The translations under genes were made by a program, and so were the position numbers. The notes beneath the pieces are model-generated. The model was given only the letters and a program-made list of their open reading frames with translations, was not told the origin of the DNA and did no database searches. This document shows positions 17,027 to 24,747 of a DNA stretch of 64,000 nucleotides, piece after piece. Source of the DNA: Lewinellaceae bacterium (GTDB lineage Bacteria; Bacteroidota; Bacteroidia; Chitinophagales; Saprospiraceae); the NCBI GenBank assembly GCA_020636435.1, contig JACJXX010000002.1, forward strand, positions 2,294,001 to 2,358,000, given 5' to 3'. Positions within the stretch are counted from its first letter, which is position 1. Every line of letters begins with the position of its first letter.

Positions 17027-18460
17027 CTATTGCATGAGTTCTTCGAGCAGCGCCTTATCATCGTCGAGCGACCGGAAAAGGCGGGACCGAAATTTGTTTT
17101 TTGTGTTGAAAAGGGTAGAGGCCATCTTGTCGATAGCCACCATAGACAACACCGTTTGTATATAGGCGTCGACGAGGTCGTCGAGCCCCAGCCCCAATTT
17201 GTTGAAATCCCTCCTGTCCATCAGCATGAGCCGGTTGGTGTCGGAGCCCCAGCTGTTGTCGCCTTCTTTGATGGACAGGTTGGTGCCGAGCATATCCCAG
17301 GAACTGGCGCCTTCCTCGATGTAGTTGGACAGCGGCTTGTCGGCGCGCCGGGCGTAAATAGAAAGGGGGCGAATACCCTGGCTTGTAGAACTGACCATCA
17401 TGCGCAGGTCGGCAACGTAGGTATTGCCTTTCGAGCTGGGCACGGTGCCGATGTGATAGAGCTTGCCCCGGCTGCTGGTGGAGCTCCAGTTGTAATTGCC
17501 GATAAGGCTTTGCACGATGAAGCGCCGGTAGTGAAATTCCGCATTCATAAAGGCTTCCAGTTCCTGCTCGTTGACAATGGTGAAAACACCCTGCCCGGCA
17601 TTGCTGTACGGAATCTTTACCACTGCCTGCCCCCCCAGTTTGCGGACCCAAATGGGCACTTCTTCCAGGCTAACGTCCCAGATGGTTTCCGGTGTAAGGA
17701 TTTCCATGCCGCTGCCCTCCAGCTCTGCATTGAAAATGTCATAGGCTTTGGACGCCAGCATTTTATTGCGGCCGCCGGCCAGGCAGGCAATAATGGGGTT
17801 TAAGATCAGCGTTTTGCTCTGTATGGGCAGGCGGGTCCAGGGCCGCTGGGTCAGGTACCGGAAAGCAGCCCTGATCTGATGCCATTCGCCGTCTTCTCCC
17901 TTTACGCTCATAATGCCATCCTCAAAATACACGTGGGGGTCTTCATCGTCCTGGTAATAGGAAATGTAATGCACTTTCTCATTGAATACGTCGGCCATGG
18001 CACGGGCGTAACCCAGGGCTTCCATCGGGTTTTTATCGTAGATCACTGCCAGGCCGCCGGCCAGGCTGCGCTTTTTGCTCTTGATCAGCGGCTTGATGGT
18101 CCTTTCCATCAGCAAGCGGTACCCCCCCTGCTCCTGGTTGTCGTCTAATAAAGGCATGGATTTCTGGCCCGAAGGGCAGGAATTGTTTTCAATAACCACC
18201 ATCTGCCGCTTGCCTTCTTCATTGGTTACGTGCATCAGGTCGGCGCCGGCCCAGATGAAATACTTGGGTTTGTAGGTGAGCAGAGACTTGAGCATTTCCG
18301 GTTTTACCGTTGGGTGCAAATGGCAATACCTCTTGATGATGCGGTCTTCGGTGAGGTGCAGGAAGAAGGAGATCATGGGGTGGATGGTGGCGTTCAGGGC
18401 TTTGGCGTACCAGTGGTCTGCTGGTTCAAATTGGCCGGGAGAGACAAGTTGCGACTTCAT
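17027..18460 (-). CDS. Conserved hypothetical protein, ATP-grasp-like
   Basis: 477 residues, soluble. Segments such as VVKIPYSNAGQGVFTIVNEQELEAF, FIVQSLIG, TYVADLRMMV and an Asn/Asp-rich C-terminal part resemble the ATP-binding and metal-binding strands of ATP-grasp ligases. MVVIENNSCPSGQKSMPL resembles peptide-ligase-type relatives. No substrate is recognised. It precedes the mscS gene by 26 bp. The family placement is inference from pattern only. Confidence 0.65.
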   Translation of the reverse strand: MKSQLVSPGQFEPADHWYAKALNATIHPMISFFLHLTEDRIIKRYCHLHPTVKPEMLKSLLTYKPKYFIWAGADLMHVTNEEGKRQMVVIENNSCPSGQKSMPLLDDNQEQGGYRLLMERTIKPLIKSKKRSLAGGLAVIYDKNPMEALGYARAMADVFNEKVHYISYYQDDEDPHVYFEDGIMSVKGEDGEWHQIRAAFRYLTQRPWTRLPIQSKTLILNPIIACLAGGRNKMLASKAYDIFNAELEGSGMEILTPETIWDVSLEEVPIWVRKLGGQAVVKIPYSNAGQGVFTIVNEQELEAFMNAEFHYRRFIVQSLIGNYNWSSTSSRGKLYHIGTVPSSKGNTYVADLRMMVSSTSQGIRPLSIYARRADKPLSNYIEEGASSWDMLGTNLSIKEGDNSWGSDTNRLMLMDRRDFNKLGLGLDDLVDAYIQTVLSMVAIDKMASTLFNTKNKFRSRLFRSLDDDKALLEELMQ

Positions 18461-18599
18461 GCTGCGGTTTTATTGGCTTTGTGATATTTAACCATTTTAC
18501 ATAGGGCAGAAAGGTATTAAAAAAACGGGCTAAGTTGGAGGAGCGCAGCCTTTATTTTAGTGTTATTAATCATTGCCAGGATAAAGAGAATGGCCATGG

Positions 18600-19205
18600 C
18601 TAAAGGTTGAAAATATCCCCCGGCTTCAGGCGCGGCCCTTCTTCCAAATCCATCATTGCATTGAAAAGCCGGATTTCCTGAAATTCGGAGATGCTTTGGG
18701 GCGGGATATTGGCAGATGACAGCCGCCCGCCCGCCAGAAGAGCGGCGCGCCGGGTGCCGGGCAGCAGAGGTGCGGCGGGGGTGACCCAGCGGGCTCCGTC
18801 AAAGAGGGCAACATTGGCGTAGGAAGTATCGGTTATCAAGCCGTTTTTTACCATCAGGATGTCATCGGCGGCGCCGCGCCGGCCGAGCAGTGCCATTATC
18901 TTTGCCCGGCCTGCATACTTATAGCTATAGTCCAGCCCGTCGGCCAATACCAGCCTTAGTTTTTTTAAAGGCCGGATGGAATAGGGGGTGAATTCTACTT
19001 TTTTGATGTGCATGTCGTAAAGCACTCTGCATTTGTACAACCCCTCTTCCGCTTCCGGAGGCACCTTGATGTCCTGGAGGTTAATGCTGTAGCTGTAATG
19101 GAGGAATAAATCCCGGCAACTGCGGGTTACCCGCTCCTGGTGCCATTCCAGGTTTTGCAAGTGCCCGCCCTCGCACCGGATCGTTTCCAGCAGAAGCTTT
19201 TTCAT
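18600..19205 (-). CDS. pabC: Aminotransferase class IV, probable aminodeoxychorismate lyase
   Basis: 201 residues, shorter than most class IV enzymes (about 270). The candidate PLP lysine lies in the YSYKYAGRAKI segment, with conserved LMVKNGLITDTSYANVALFDG and TPAAPLLPGTRRAAL. It would release p-aminobenzoate and pyruvate from aminodeoxychorismate for folate synthesis. The ATG overlaps the stop of pabB by 4 bp, which supports the pairing and the start. Confidence 0.85.
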   Translation of the reverse strand: MKKLLLETIRCEGGHLQNLEWHQERVTRSCRDLFLHYSYSINLQDIKVPPEAEEGLYKCRVLYDMHIKKVEFTPYSIRPLKKLRLVLADGLDYSYKYAGRAKIMALLGRRGAADDILMVKNGLITDTSYANVALFDGARWVTPAAPLLPGTRRAALLAGGRLSSANIPPQSISEFQEIRLFNAMMDLEEGPRLKPGDIFNL

Positions 19206-20227
19206 CGGGCAATCAATTCAGGCCTGGCGGCAAAGGGCAGGTAGACTTTGCGCAACATTTCTTCGTATTCTTCAATTTCCCTGCTCCCGGCGGTAATGCC
19301 GCCTCCGCTTTTAAACAACATCCCGCCGGCGGTTTGTTCGATGAAGCGGATCATCACTCCGCTGTCCATCTGCTTGCCGTCGAAAATGCCGCAGATGCCA
19401 GTGTAGTAGCCTCTCGCCTGCCTTTCGGCCGCCTGAATGATCTCTATTGTTTTTTGCTTCGGCGCCCCGCTGATGGAGCCGGCAGGCAACAGTTGGAAGA
19501 TGATGTCTCCCAAATGGCCTGGGTAGCCGGCCGGCAATTGCCCGGCTATCTCGGAACTGCTTTGCAGCAAACCGCCCTGGTGTGTTTCGATTTTCTCGAT
19601 GTAGCGGTATCGCTTTACCCGAACCCTTTCTGCCACCATGCTGAGGTCATTGCGGATGAGGTCAACGATGGTAGCGTGCTCGGCTCTTTCTTTAGGGCTT
19701 TTCATCAATTGGCGCTCGGCTTCCGGCACAGCGGCGTCGATCGTGCCTTTCATGGGGAAAGAGGCGATTTGCCCGTTCTCGTCAATGGTGACAAAGGATT
19801 CCGGTGAAAAACATACGAACTGCCCGTTCAGCCACAGGCGGTATTTGGCCCGGCTGGCAAAAAAGGCTTCTTTCAGGCTGTAATTGGTCGAAATGGCGGT
19901 TGGGAAAGCAAGGTTTACCAGGTAAGTGTTCCCGCCCTTGAGGTTGTCCATTACCAGCTGAAAGGCACTGCCGTACAGAGAACGGGGCATGGGAAACTTC
20001 TCGAAAAAAGTTGCTTTTTTGCGATAATGGCGCTCCTGGAAATTGCGCCTGCCGTTGATGTCGTAAAGCAGGCTCGCTGCCGGCGCATCGCTCAGTTTGA
20101 TGACGATGGGCCGTTCCATTTCAAAGTCAATGATGAAGAGGAACGGCTCCCCCTGGCTTCCCCAATTGTTCATCCGGCGGATGGCCTCCTCTCGGATAAG
20201 CGTTTCGATCATTCGTTCGTTTTTCAC
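19202..20227 (-). CDS. pabB: Aminodeoxychorismate synthase component I
   Basis: The 341-residue protein is a chorismate-binding enzyme. It carries the C-terminal catalytic core with FPMKGTIDA, DLIRNDLSMVAERV, and the signature AGSISGAPKQKTIEIIQAAERQARGYYTGICGIF. It is shorter than full PabB because the N-terminal domain is reduced, as in many Bacteroidota. It makes aminodeoxychorismate from chorismate. It is coupled to pabC by a 4-bp overlap; the glutaminase partner is not in the window. Confidence 0.92.
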   Translation of the reverse strand: MKNERMIETLIREEAIRRMNNWGSQGEPFLFIIDFEMERPIVIKLSDAPAASLLYDINGRRNFQERHYRKKATFFEKFPMPRSLYGSAFQLVMDNLKGGNTYLVNLAFPTAISTNYSLKEAFFASRAKYRLWLNGQFVCFSPESFVTIDENGQIASFPMKGTIDAAVPEAERQLMKSPKERAEHATIVDLIRNDLSMVAERVRVKRYRYIEKIETHQGGLLQSSSEIAGQLPAGYPGHLGDIIFQLLPAGSISGAPKQKTIEIIQAAERQARGYYTGICGIFDGKQMDSGVMIRFIEQTAGGMLFKSGGGITAGSREIEEYEEMLRKVYLPFAARPELIAR

Positions 20228-20440
20228 TCCGCCTGTTATGACGGCAAATTACCGCTTTGTAACGCCTGGGGGTAGGGTAGGGTTTAGATGGTGTATTTGC
20301 GTATATGTGAGGGTGTCGCTAAAAGTAAGCCGTCGTTGAGCACAAACTTCAGCAGCCCGCCCAACAAGGCCGCCCACAGGATGACGACGCCGTATTTTAT
20401 TCCAGGTAGAACTGAGCTTGCCAATATACTCCTGAAATCA

Positions 20441-20485
20441 AAAAAAAATACCCGGAATGAAATCCAGTCAGGGCTTTCATCCCGG
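20441..20485 (-). terminator. Intrinsic terminator of the secreted TPR gene
   Basis: On the minus strand a long stem, CCCGGGATGAAAGCC against GGATTTCATTCCGGG (two mismatches), is followed by a run of nine T after TA. It lies 36 bp past the stop of the gene at 20521. Confidence 0.8.
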
Positions 20486-20520
20486 GCAATGGCCAGGGCC
20501 TGGCCGTAGAAAATTAGTTT

Positions 20521-21324
20521 TTACTTTCCGCCGCCCAGCTCGTTGATCTTATATTTGGCGCGCTCGCTGTACTTGGCGTCTTTGACCATCTTGTAGGCTT
20601 CTACAGCAGCATCGGCCTTGCCCATAGCTTCCAGGCTTTCCGCCTTAGCCATGTAGTATTTGCTGGCATCCCCTTCGCCCGCCATCGCTATGGCTTTGTC
20701 GGCGTGCTCCACTGCTTTTTCGGCATTGCCTTTTTCTTTCAGGGCATGAGCGAGGTAATAGTGGACTTCGGGGCTCTCTTTCTTTTCCAGGAAAGCCATG
20801 GCGTATTCGATGGTGGCGTCCCATTTCTTATCCCCCCAGGTGACCGCTACGATGTTTTCGGCCTTGCTGTACATCTGCTCGGCCTTGTCGGCTTTTTTGG
20901 ACTTGAGGCAAACGTCGCCGGCATCGATATAGGCTTTCACTGCCCCGGCCGTCTGATCCACCCCTTCCAGCGCCTGGGCGCGGCCAATATAGTTGGCGTA
21001 GAAACTGGAAGAAAAGGAGATGCCTTTGTCATAAGTGGCCAGCGCCGCCTCAGAATCGTCGGATTTGCGCTGGTCGTTGCCCACGTAATAAGCGGCAATG
21101 GCGCCGTTGCGTTTGGCCAGCTTGATCACCTTGGCGTCCGATTCAGATTCCGGGTCGGCTGCTTCGATGGCTTGCTCCATCAACGGAAGCGCTGTGGCGT
21201 AGTCTTTGGCCTTGATCAGCTCCAGCCCCTGGTTGTAAAGGCTCGCTGCCGATTCCTGGGCATTCAGCGCTAAAGTGGACAATAAGATTAATGCGACGGT
21301 AGTCAGATAAGTAAAATGTTTCAC
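20521..21324 (-). CDS. Secreted TPR protein
   Basis: The 267 residues begin with a signal peptide (MKHFTYLTTVALILLSTLALNAQ). Tetratricopeptide-like helical pairs run through the rest (ASLYNQGLELIKAKDYATALPLMEQAIEA, ALATYDKGISF, AVEHADKAIAMAG, AVEAYKMVKDAKYSERAKYKINELGGGK). Such proteins scaffold complexes in the periplasm. A -7-like element TATTTTTG on the minus strand (21359-21366) could drive it. Confidence 0.85.
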   Translation of the reverse strand: MKHFTYLTTVALILLSTLALNAQESAASLYNQGLELIKAKDYATALPLMEQAIEAADPESESDAKVIKLAKRNGAIAAYYVGNDQRKSDDSEAALATYDKGISFSSSFYANYIGRAQALEGVDQTAGAVKAYIDAGDVCLKSKKADKAEQMYSKAENIVAVTWGDKKWDATIEYAMAFLEKKESPEVHYYLAHALKEKGNAEKAVEHADKAIAMAGEGDASKYYMAKAESLEAMGKADAAVEAYKMVKDAKYSERAKYKINELGGGK

Positions 21325-21540
21325 AGTTTATTTTATGTTTTGGTTAAACAAAGATTTGCAAAAATATTATTCTTTGTAGAAAAGAAGAAATAAGTGCTGG
21401 TTTTGGTTGGCTGTGGGACGAAAGAAAATAGTTTGTATGGCAAGTACCTAAACGGGAGAAAGGGGAGGAATGTTAACAGGGGCATGGGCTTGCCGCTGGT
21501 TCGCTTGTAGTTACGGACGATTAGTGTAGTTGGCATAAAA

Positions 21541-23301
21541 TTAAAGGGCTTGCAGATCTTCTTCTATCCGTTCCGCATTTCCGGTGTCGTATTCTCGTGC
21601 AATGGAAAGGGCTTTTTGCAACCATTCCTCAGCCTGCTTTTTTTGACTTTGGGTTTTGTAAACCAATCCGATGTTGGCGTAGGTGATGTCCAATTCGTGA
21701 AGGTGTTGCGTTTTTTCGTTCCACTCGATGGCTTTCTGGTATTGTTCCAGGGCTTTGTCCCATAACCTTTGCTCTTCAAATACCCTTCCCATTTGGTGGT
21801 AGGAGCTGCCAAGTTGGTGAAGCTGTTGCGTTTTTTCTTTCCACTCGATGGCTTTCAGGTATTGTTCCAGGGCGTTGTCCCACAATCTTTGCTCTTCAAA
21901 TACTCTTCCCATTTGGTGGTAGGAGCTACCAAGTTGGTGAAGCTGTTGCGTTTTTTCGTTCCACTCGATGGCCTTCTGGTATTGTTCCAGGGCGTTGTCC
22001 CACAACCTTTGCTCTTCAAATACCCTTCCCATTTGGTGGTAGGAGTTGCCAAGTTGGTGAAGCTGTTGTGTTTTTTCGTTCCACTCGATGGCCTTGTGGT
22101 ATTGTTCCAGGGCGTTGTCCCACAACCTTTGCCCTTGAAATACCATTCCCATTTGGTGGTAGGAGTTGCCAAGTTGGTGAAGCTGTTGCGTTTTTTCGTT
22201 CCACTCGATGGCCTTCTGGTATTGTTCCAGGGCGTTGTCCCACAATCTTTGCTCTTCGAATACCCTTCCCATTTGGTGATAGGAGTTGCCAAGCCGGTGA
22301 AGCTGCTGCGTTTTTTCTTTCCACTCAATGGCTTTATGGTATTGTTCCAAGGCTTTATCCCACAATCGTTGCTCTTCAAATACCATTCCCATTTGGTGGT
22401 AATCTGCTCCTAAATCTTCCGGATTATCATATTCTGTATTCAGCTCCACCGCTTTTTTAAAAGAGGCCAACGACCGATCAAATTTCCGGGAAAGCCGGTA
22501 GGCTTCTCCCTGCTGAAAGTAGATATAGGACATCCCTCTCGGGTCGTTCAACCGGCTTTGCAGGCCCAGTGCTTTTTTGAAGCATAACTTCGCTTTTTCC
22601 AGCTCAAATACTTCCAGGTATTCTTCTCCCAAAAGTTTCTGGATATGGAGCATGTCCCGCAGAATTCGCTCCCGGTCGTCGCCCGACTGATCCAAACGCT
22701 CGTAGCGGGCTTCCAGTTCCTCCACGCGGTTCAGGCGCTCGGGCGTAAAGCCGGTGGCTTCCAATTTGCCCTCATAACCCACCGGCTCCCGGTCTACTTC
22801 ATCTTCCGGGCTGCGGAAGTGGAACTGGTACTGCACCCAGTCCCAAAAATCCGGCGCTTCGGATCGCAGGCGCTTGAGGGTAAAATGATTCACCCAAAGC
22901 AGGAGGATGCAGGGAAATTCCCGGAAGATCAGCTCGCGCTCGAAGTTGAGTTCGGGGAGTAGTTTGTTCTCCTCCCGTTGCCGCTCTTCCAACAGGCTGT
23001 GCTCCAGGCCCGTGAGGTGGAAGCAGTGTTGCAATAACCCATTTTCGGATGTGGGAAGTACTCCTACCTGCTTTTCCAGGTACCGGTGCAGAGAAACGAC
23101 CTGTTGCCCGGAAGTATCCAGTATTCTATGCTGATATTGGGAATACCTCTCTTTCAGCAATTCAATGGCCGCTTCCCGCCCCTGCTGGTTATCAAAGGTA
23201 CAAACCACCACCACCGGCTTTCTGCGCTCTTCCAGCACATAGTCGAGTTCCGGCCATATTTCCGGGTTGGCGGCTAATATTCTGGCAGGGGTCGTAGCCA
23301 T
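21541..23301 (-). CDS. TPR protein with near-identical repeats, partner of ATPase
   Basis: 586 residues. Residues 1-165 form an N-terminal alpha/beta domain (VVVVCTFDNQQGREAAIELL, ILLLWVNHFTLKRLRSEAPDFWDW). It looks like the degenerate NTPase-like domain of STAND-type proteins: a Walker A loop is not visible. A linker (166-210) follows, then two divergent TPRs. Six 40-residue repeats with consensus LGNSYHQMGRVFEEQRLWDNALEQYQKAIEWNEKTQQLHQ span 297-536, and a final divergent TPR ends the protein. The ATG overlaps the stop of the upstream ATPase gene by 1 bp, so the two proteins probably work together. A role in sensing or defence is inference only. Confidence 0.85.
   Translation of the reverse strand: MATTPARILAANPEIWPELDYVLEERRKPVVVVCTFDNQQGREAAIELLKERYSQYQHRILDTSGQQVVSLHRYLEKQVGVLPTSENGLLQHCFHLTGLEHSLLEERQREENKLLPELNFERELIFREFPCILLLWVNHFTLKRLRSEAPDFWDWVQYQFHFRSPEDEVDREPVGYEGKLEATGFTPERLNRVEELEARYERLDQSGDDRERILRDMLHIQKLLGEEYLEVFELEKAKLCFKKALGLQSRLNDPRGMSYIYFQQGEAYRLSRKFDRSLASFKKAVELNTEYDNPEDLGADYHQMGMVFEEQRLWDKALEQYHKAIEWKEKTQQLHRLGNSYHQMGRVFEEQRLWDNALEQYQKAIEWNEKTQQLHQLGNSYHQMGMVFQGQRLWDNALEQYHKAIEWNEKTQQLHQLGNSYHQMGRVFEEQRLWDNALEQYQKAIEWNEKTQQLHQLGSSYHQMGRVFEEQRLWDNALEQYLKAIEWKEKTQQLHQLGSSYHQMGRVFEEQRLWDKALEQYQKAIEWNEKTQHLHELDITYANIGLVYKTQSQKKQAEEWLQKALSIAREYDTGNAERIEEDLQAL
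21694..22413. repeat. Six tandem 120-bp repeats within the TPR gene
   Basis: Six consecutive 120-bp units are in frame, each encoding one 40-residue TPR. Units differ at only a few bases, for example YHQMGR/YHQMGM and EEQRLWD/QGQRLWD. Such low divergence points to recent expansion or gene conversion and to possible copy-number variation between strains. Confidence 0.95.
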
Positions 23302-24578
23302 TATTGGATGAAGCCTTTTAGTAAAGGATTGACTTTGCGGTCGCCGTTATATTTTAAAACAGCCAGGGAAAAGAGGAGTTCTCTGACATCTTCGTCCGCG
23401 TGGAGGTAGTTGCCGTTGCGAATGATATCGACATGGGCTTTTTCCAGCTTTTCGAATAGCTCCTGGCCCAGCAATTTTATGGCTGCCCGGGCGTGGGGCA
23501 GCTCCACCTTTTTGCCCAGCGCTTTCCTCATGGCCGTGCTGGCAATCTTCAGCAACTGCCGGGGGCAGCCGCCGGAATGATGTACGATCTCCAGCAGGGC
23601 ATCTTCCTCAAAATAAAGCTCCTGGCTGACCCTACGGGTAACGATCTCAGTAAACAATGGGGCATTATTTTTCGTGATCCGAAACATGGGCAGCATCACC
23701 CGCTCATAGGAATCCGCAGAAACGCCGGTTTGTATATCATAGGCGGCATTGATCGGCACCGCGCAGATCATATTGACATTTAGCCCCCGGATGAGGAAGG
23801 AATCGTTCACAAAGAGGTTCTTGTAGATGTCGTAGCGGATCTTTTCCGTGCCGTCAAAGACCAGCAGCAGGTCGCGCCCGAGGTGTTTTACCCGAATTTG
23901 CTCGCGTATCTGTTGGATCAGCTCGTTGAGGCGGCTCTGCAGTTTAAGCGGCTCCTTTTTGATTTTTTCCCGTAGTTTGCGCGAGGTTTTGGTCGAACCC
24001 GTGAAGAAGGGTTTGATGCCGATCCCCAGAGATAGCCACTTCCAGAAGCTAAAACCCGCTTTAGCCTCTCCCTCGACGGTGATCCCTTTTTCAGAAGCAA
24101 ACTCCTTTTCGATCTCTTCCTCTTCCAGTGCCCAGTCTTTGGCGAGTTCGTCCAGTTGAGCAAAGCTGATATCCAGGTTGTAGGCCTGCGCCAGGCTGAT
24201 CAATTGGGCAATGATGGAAACGAAGAAATCCTCCGGCTCAAAGTGCGCGATCTCCAGTTCCTTTTCCATGTCGATAAAGGTAGAAATGTAGCGCTCCGGG
24301 CTGTTGAGGTATTCGTGGATGCGGAACAATTCGAGAGATTTCCCGCAACCGCGGTGGCCAGAGAAGATGATCTTCAGGTAGCTGGGCGTCATGTCCATCA
24401 GCTGATCTTCTTCAATGCCCAGCAGGTACATCATTTCGTTGCGGTAATCCGAGCCTCTGGCGATATCCAGTTCCACATAGAGGCTGGCTTGGGTATACTG
24501 GCGGATATCGAAATCCACCTCCAATACTTCGCGGGCGCGAAATTTATTTTCTTCCGGAAATTGGTACATCAAATTCAT
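23301..24578 (-). CDS. P-loop ATPase coupled to TPR protein
   Basis: 425 residues from the chosen start, MNLMYQFPEENKF. Walker A is GHRGCGKS (about 74-81) and Walker B is DLLLVFDGTEK (about 235-245). A long charged helical insert lies at 150-220, including a Trp/Gly-rich stretch FSFWKWLSLGIGI. The C-terminal part (HHSGGCPRQLLKIASTAMRKAL) resembles the lid/winged region of AAA+/STAND ATPases. An in-frame ATG at 24671 would add a stretch that overlaps the upstream terminator and repeat, so 24578 is preferred. It is translationally coupled to the TPR gene that follows. The biological role is unknown. Confidence 0.85.
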   Translation of the reverse strand: MNLMYQFPEENKFRAREVLEVDFDIRQYTQASLYVELDIARGSDYRNEMMYLLGIEEDQLMDMTPSYLKIIFSGHRGCGKSLELFRIHEYLNSPERYISTFIDMEKELEIAHFEPEDFFVSIIAQLISLAQAYNLDISFAQLDELAKDWALEEEEIEKEFASEKGITVEGEAKAGFSFWKWLSLGIGIKPFFTGSTKTSRKLREKIKKEPLKLQSRLNELIQQIREQIRVKHLGRDLLLVFDGTEKIRYDIYKNLFVNDSFLIRGLNVNMICAVPINAAYDIQTGVSADSYERVMLPMFRITKNNAPLFTEIVTRRVSQELYFEEDALLEIVHHSGGCPRQLLKIASTAMRKALGKKVELPHARAAIKLLGQELFEKLEKAHVDIIRNGNYLHADEDVRELLFSLAVLKYNGDRKVNPLLKGFIQ

Positions 24579-24656
24579 TCGTTTAAGACGAATAAAGATA
24601 ATAAAAATAACGGTACCTACTCTGCCAATTCCAAAGGAACAGGAACCAACAAGAAA

Positions 24657-24685
24657 GCCCATCCGGAGCAACCCCCCGGATGGGC
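24657..24685 (-). terminator. Intrinsic terminator of the M43 protease gene
   Basis: A perfect 10-bp stem (GCCCATCCGG / CCGGATGGGC) with a 9-base loop. On the minus strand it is followed by TTTCTTGTT, a modest T run. It lies between the protease stop and the ATPase start. Confidence 0.6.
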
Positions 24686-24688
24686 CAA

Positions 24689-24739
24689 AGACTTGACAAG
24701 TTTTTCCGATGAACCCTTGAGCGTAAACTTGTCAAGTCT
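24689..24739. repeat. CTTGACAAG-type inverted repeat, copy 1
   Basis: AGACTTGACAAGTTT at 24689-24703 is repeated as its exact complement at 24725-24739, with a 21-base loop. A closely similar pair is at 35563-35666. Both lie at the 3' end of a gene. Confidence 0.75.
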
Positions 24740-24747
24740 CACACACC

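Noticed and set aside
21333..21536. 67-residue minus-strand frame
   Set aside because: Lies in the AT-rich gap between two genes, overlaps a probable promoter, and has Phe-rich low-complexity sequence without family features.
21694..22413. Regular 120-bp repeats as a possible CRISPR or satellite array
   Set aside because: Units are in frame, each encodes one 40-residue TPR, and there are no distinct spacers.
24579..24671. N-terminal extension of the P-loop ATPase
   Set aside because: The extra 31 codons overlap the terminator stem upstream and have no family features. Start at 24578 fits the fold, and a TATCTTTA element lies just before it.
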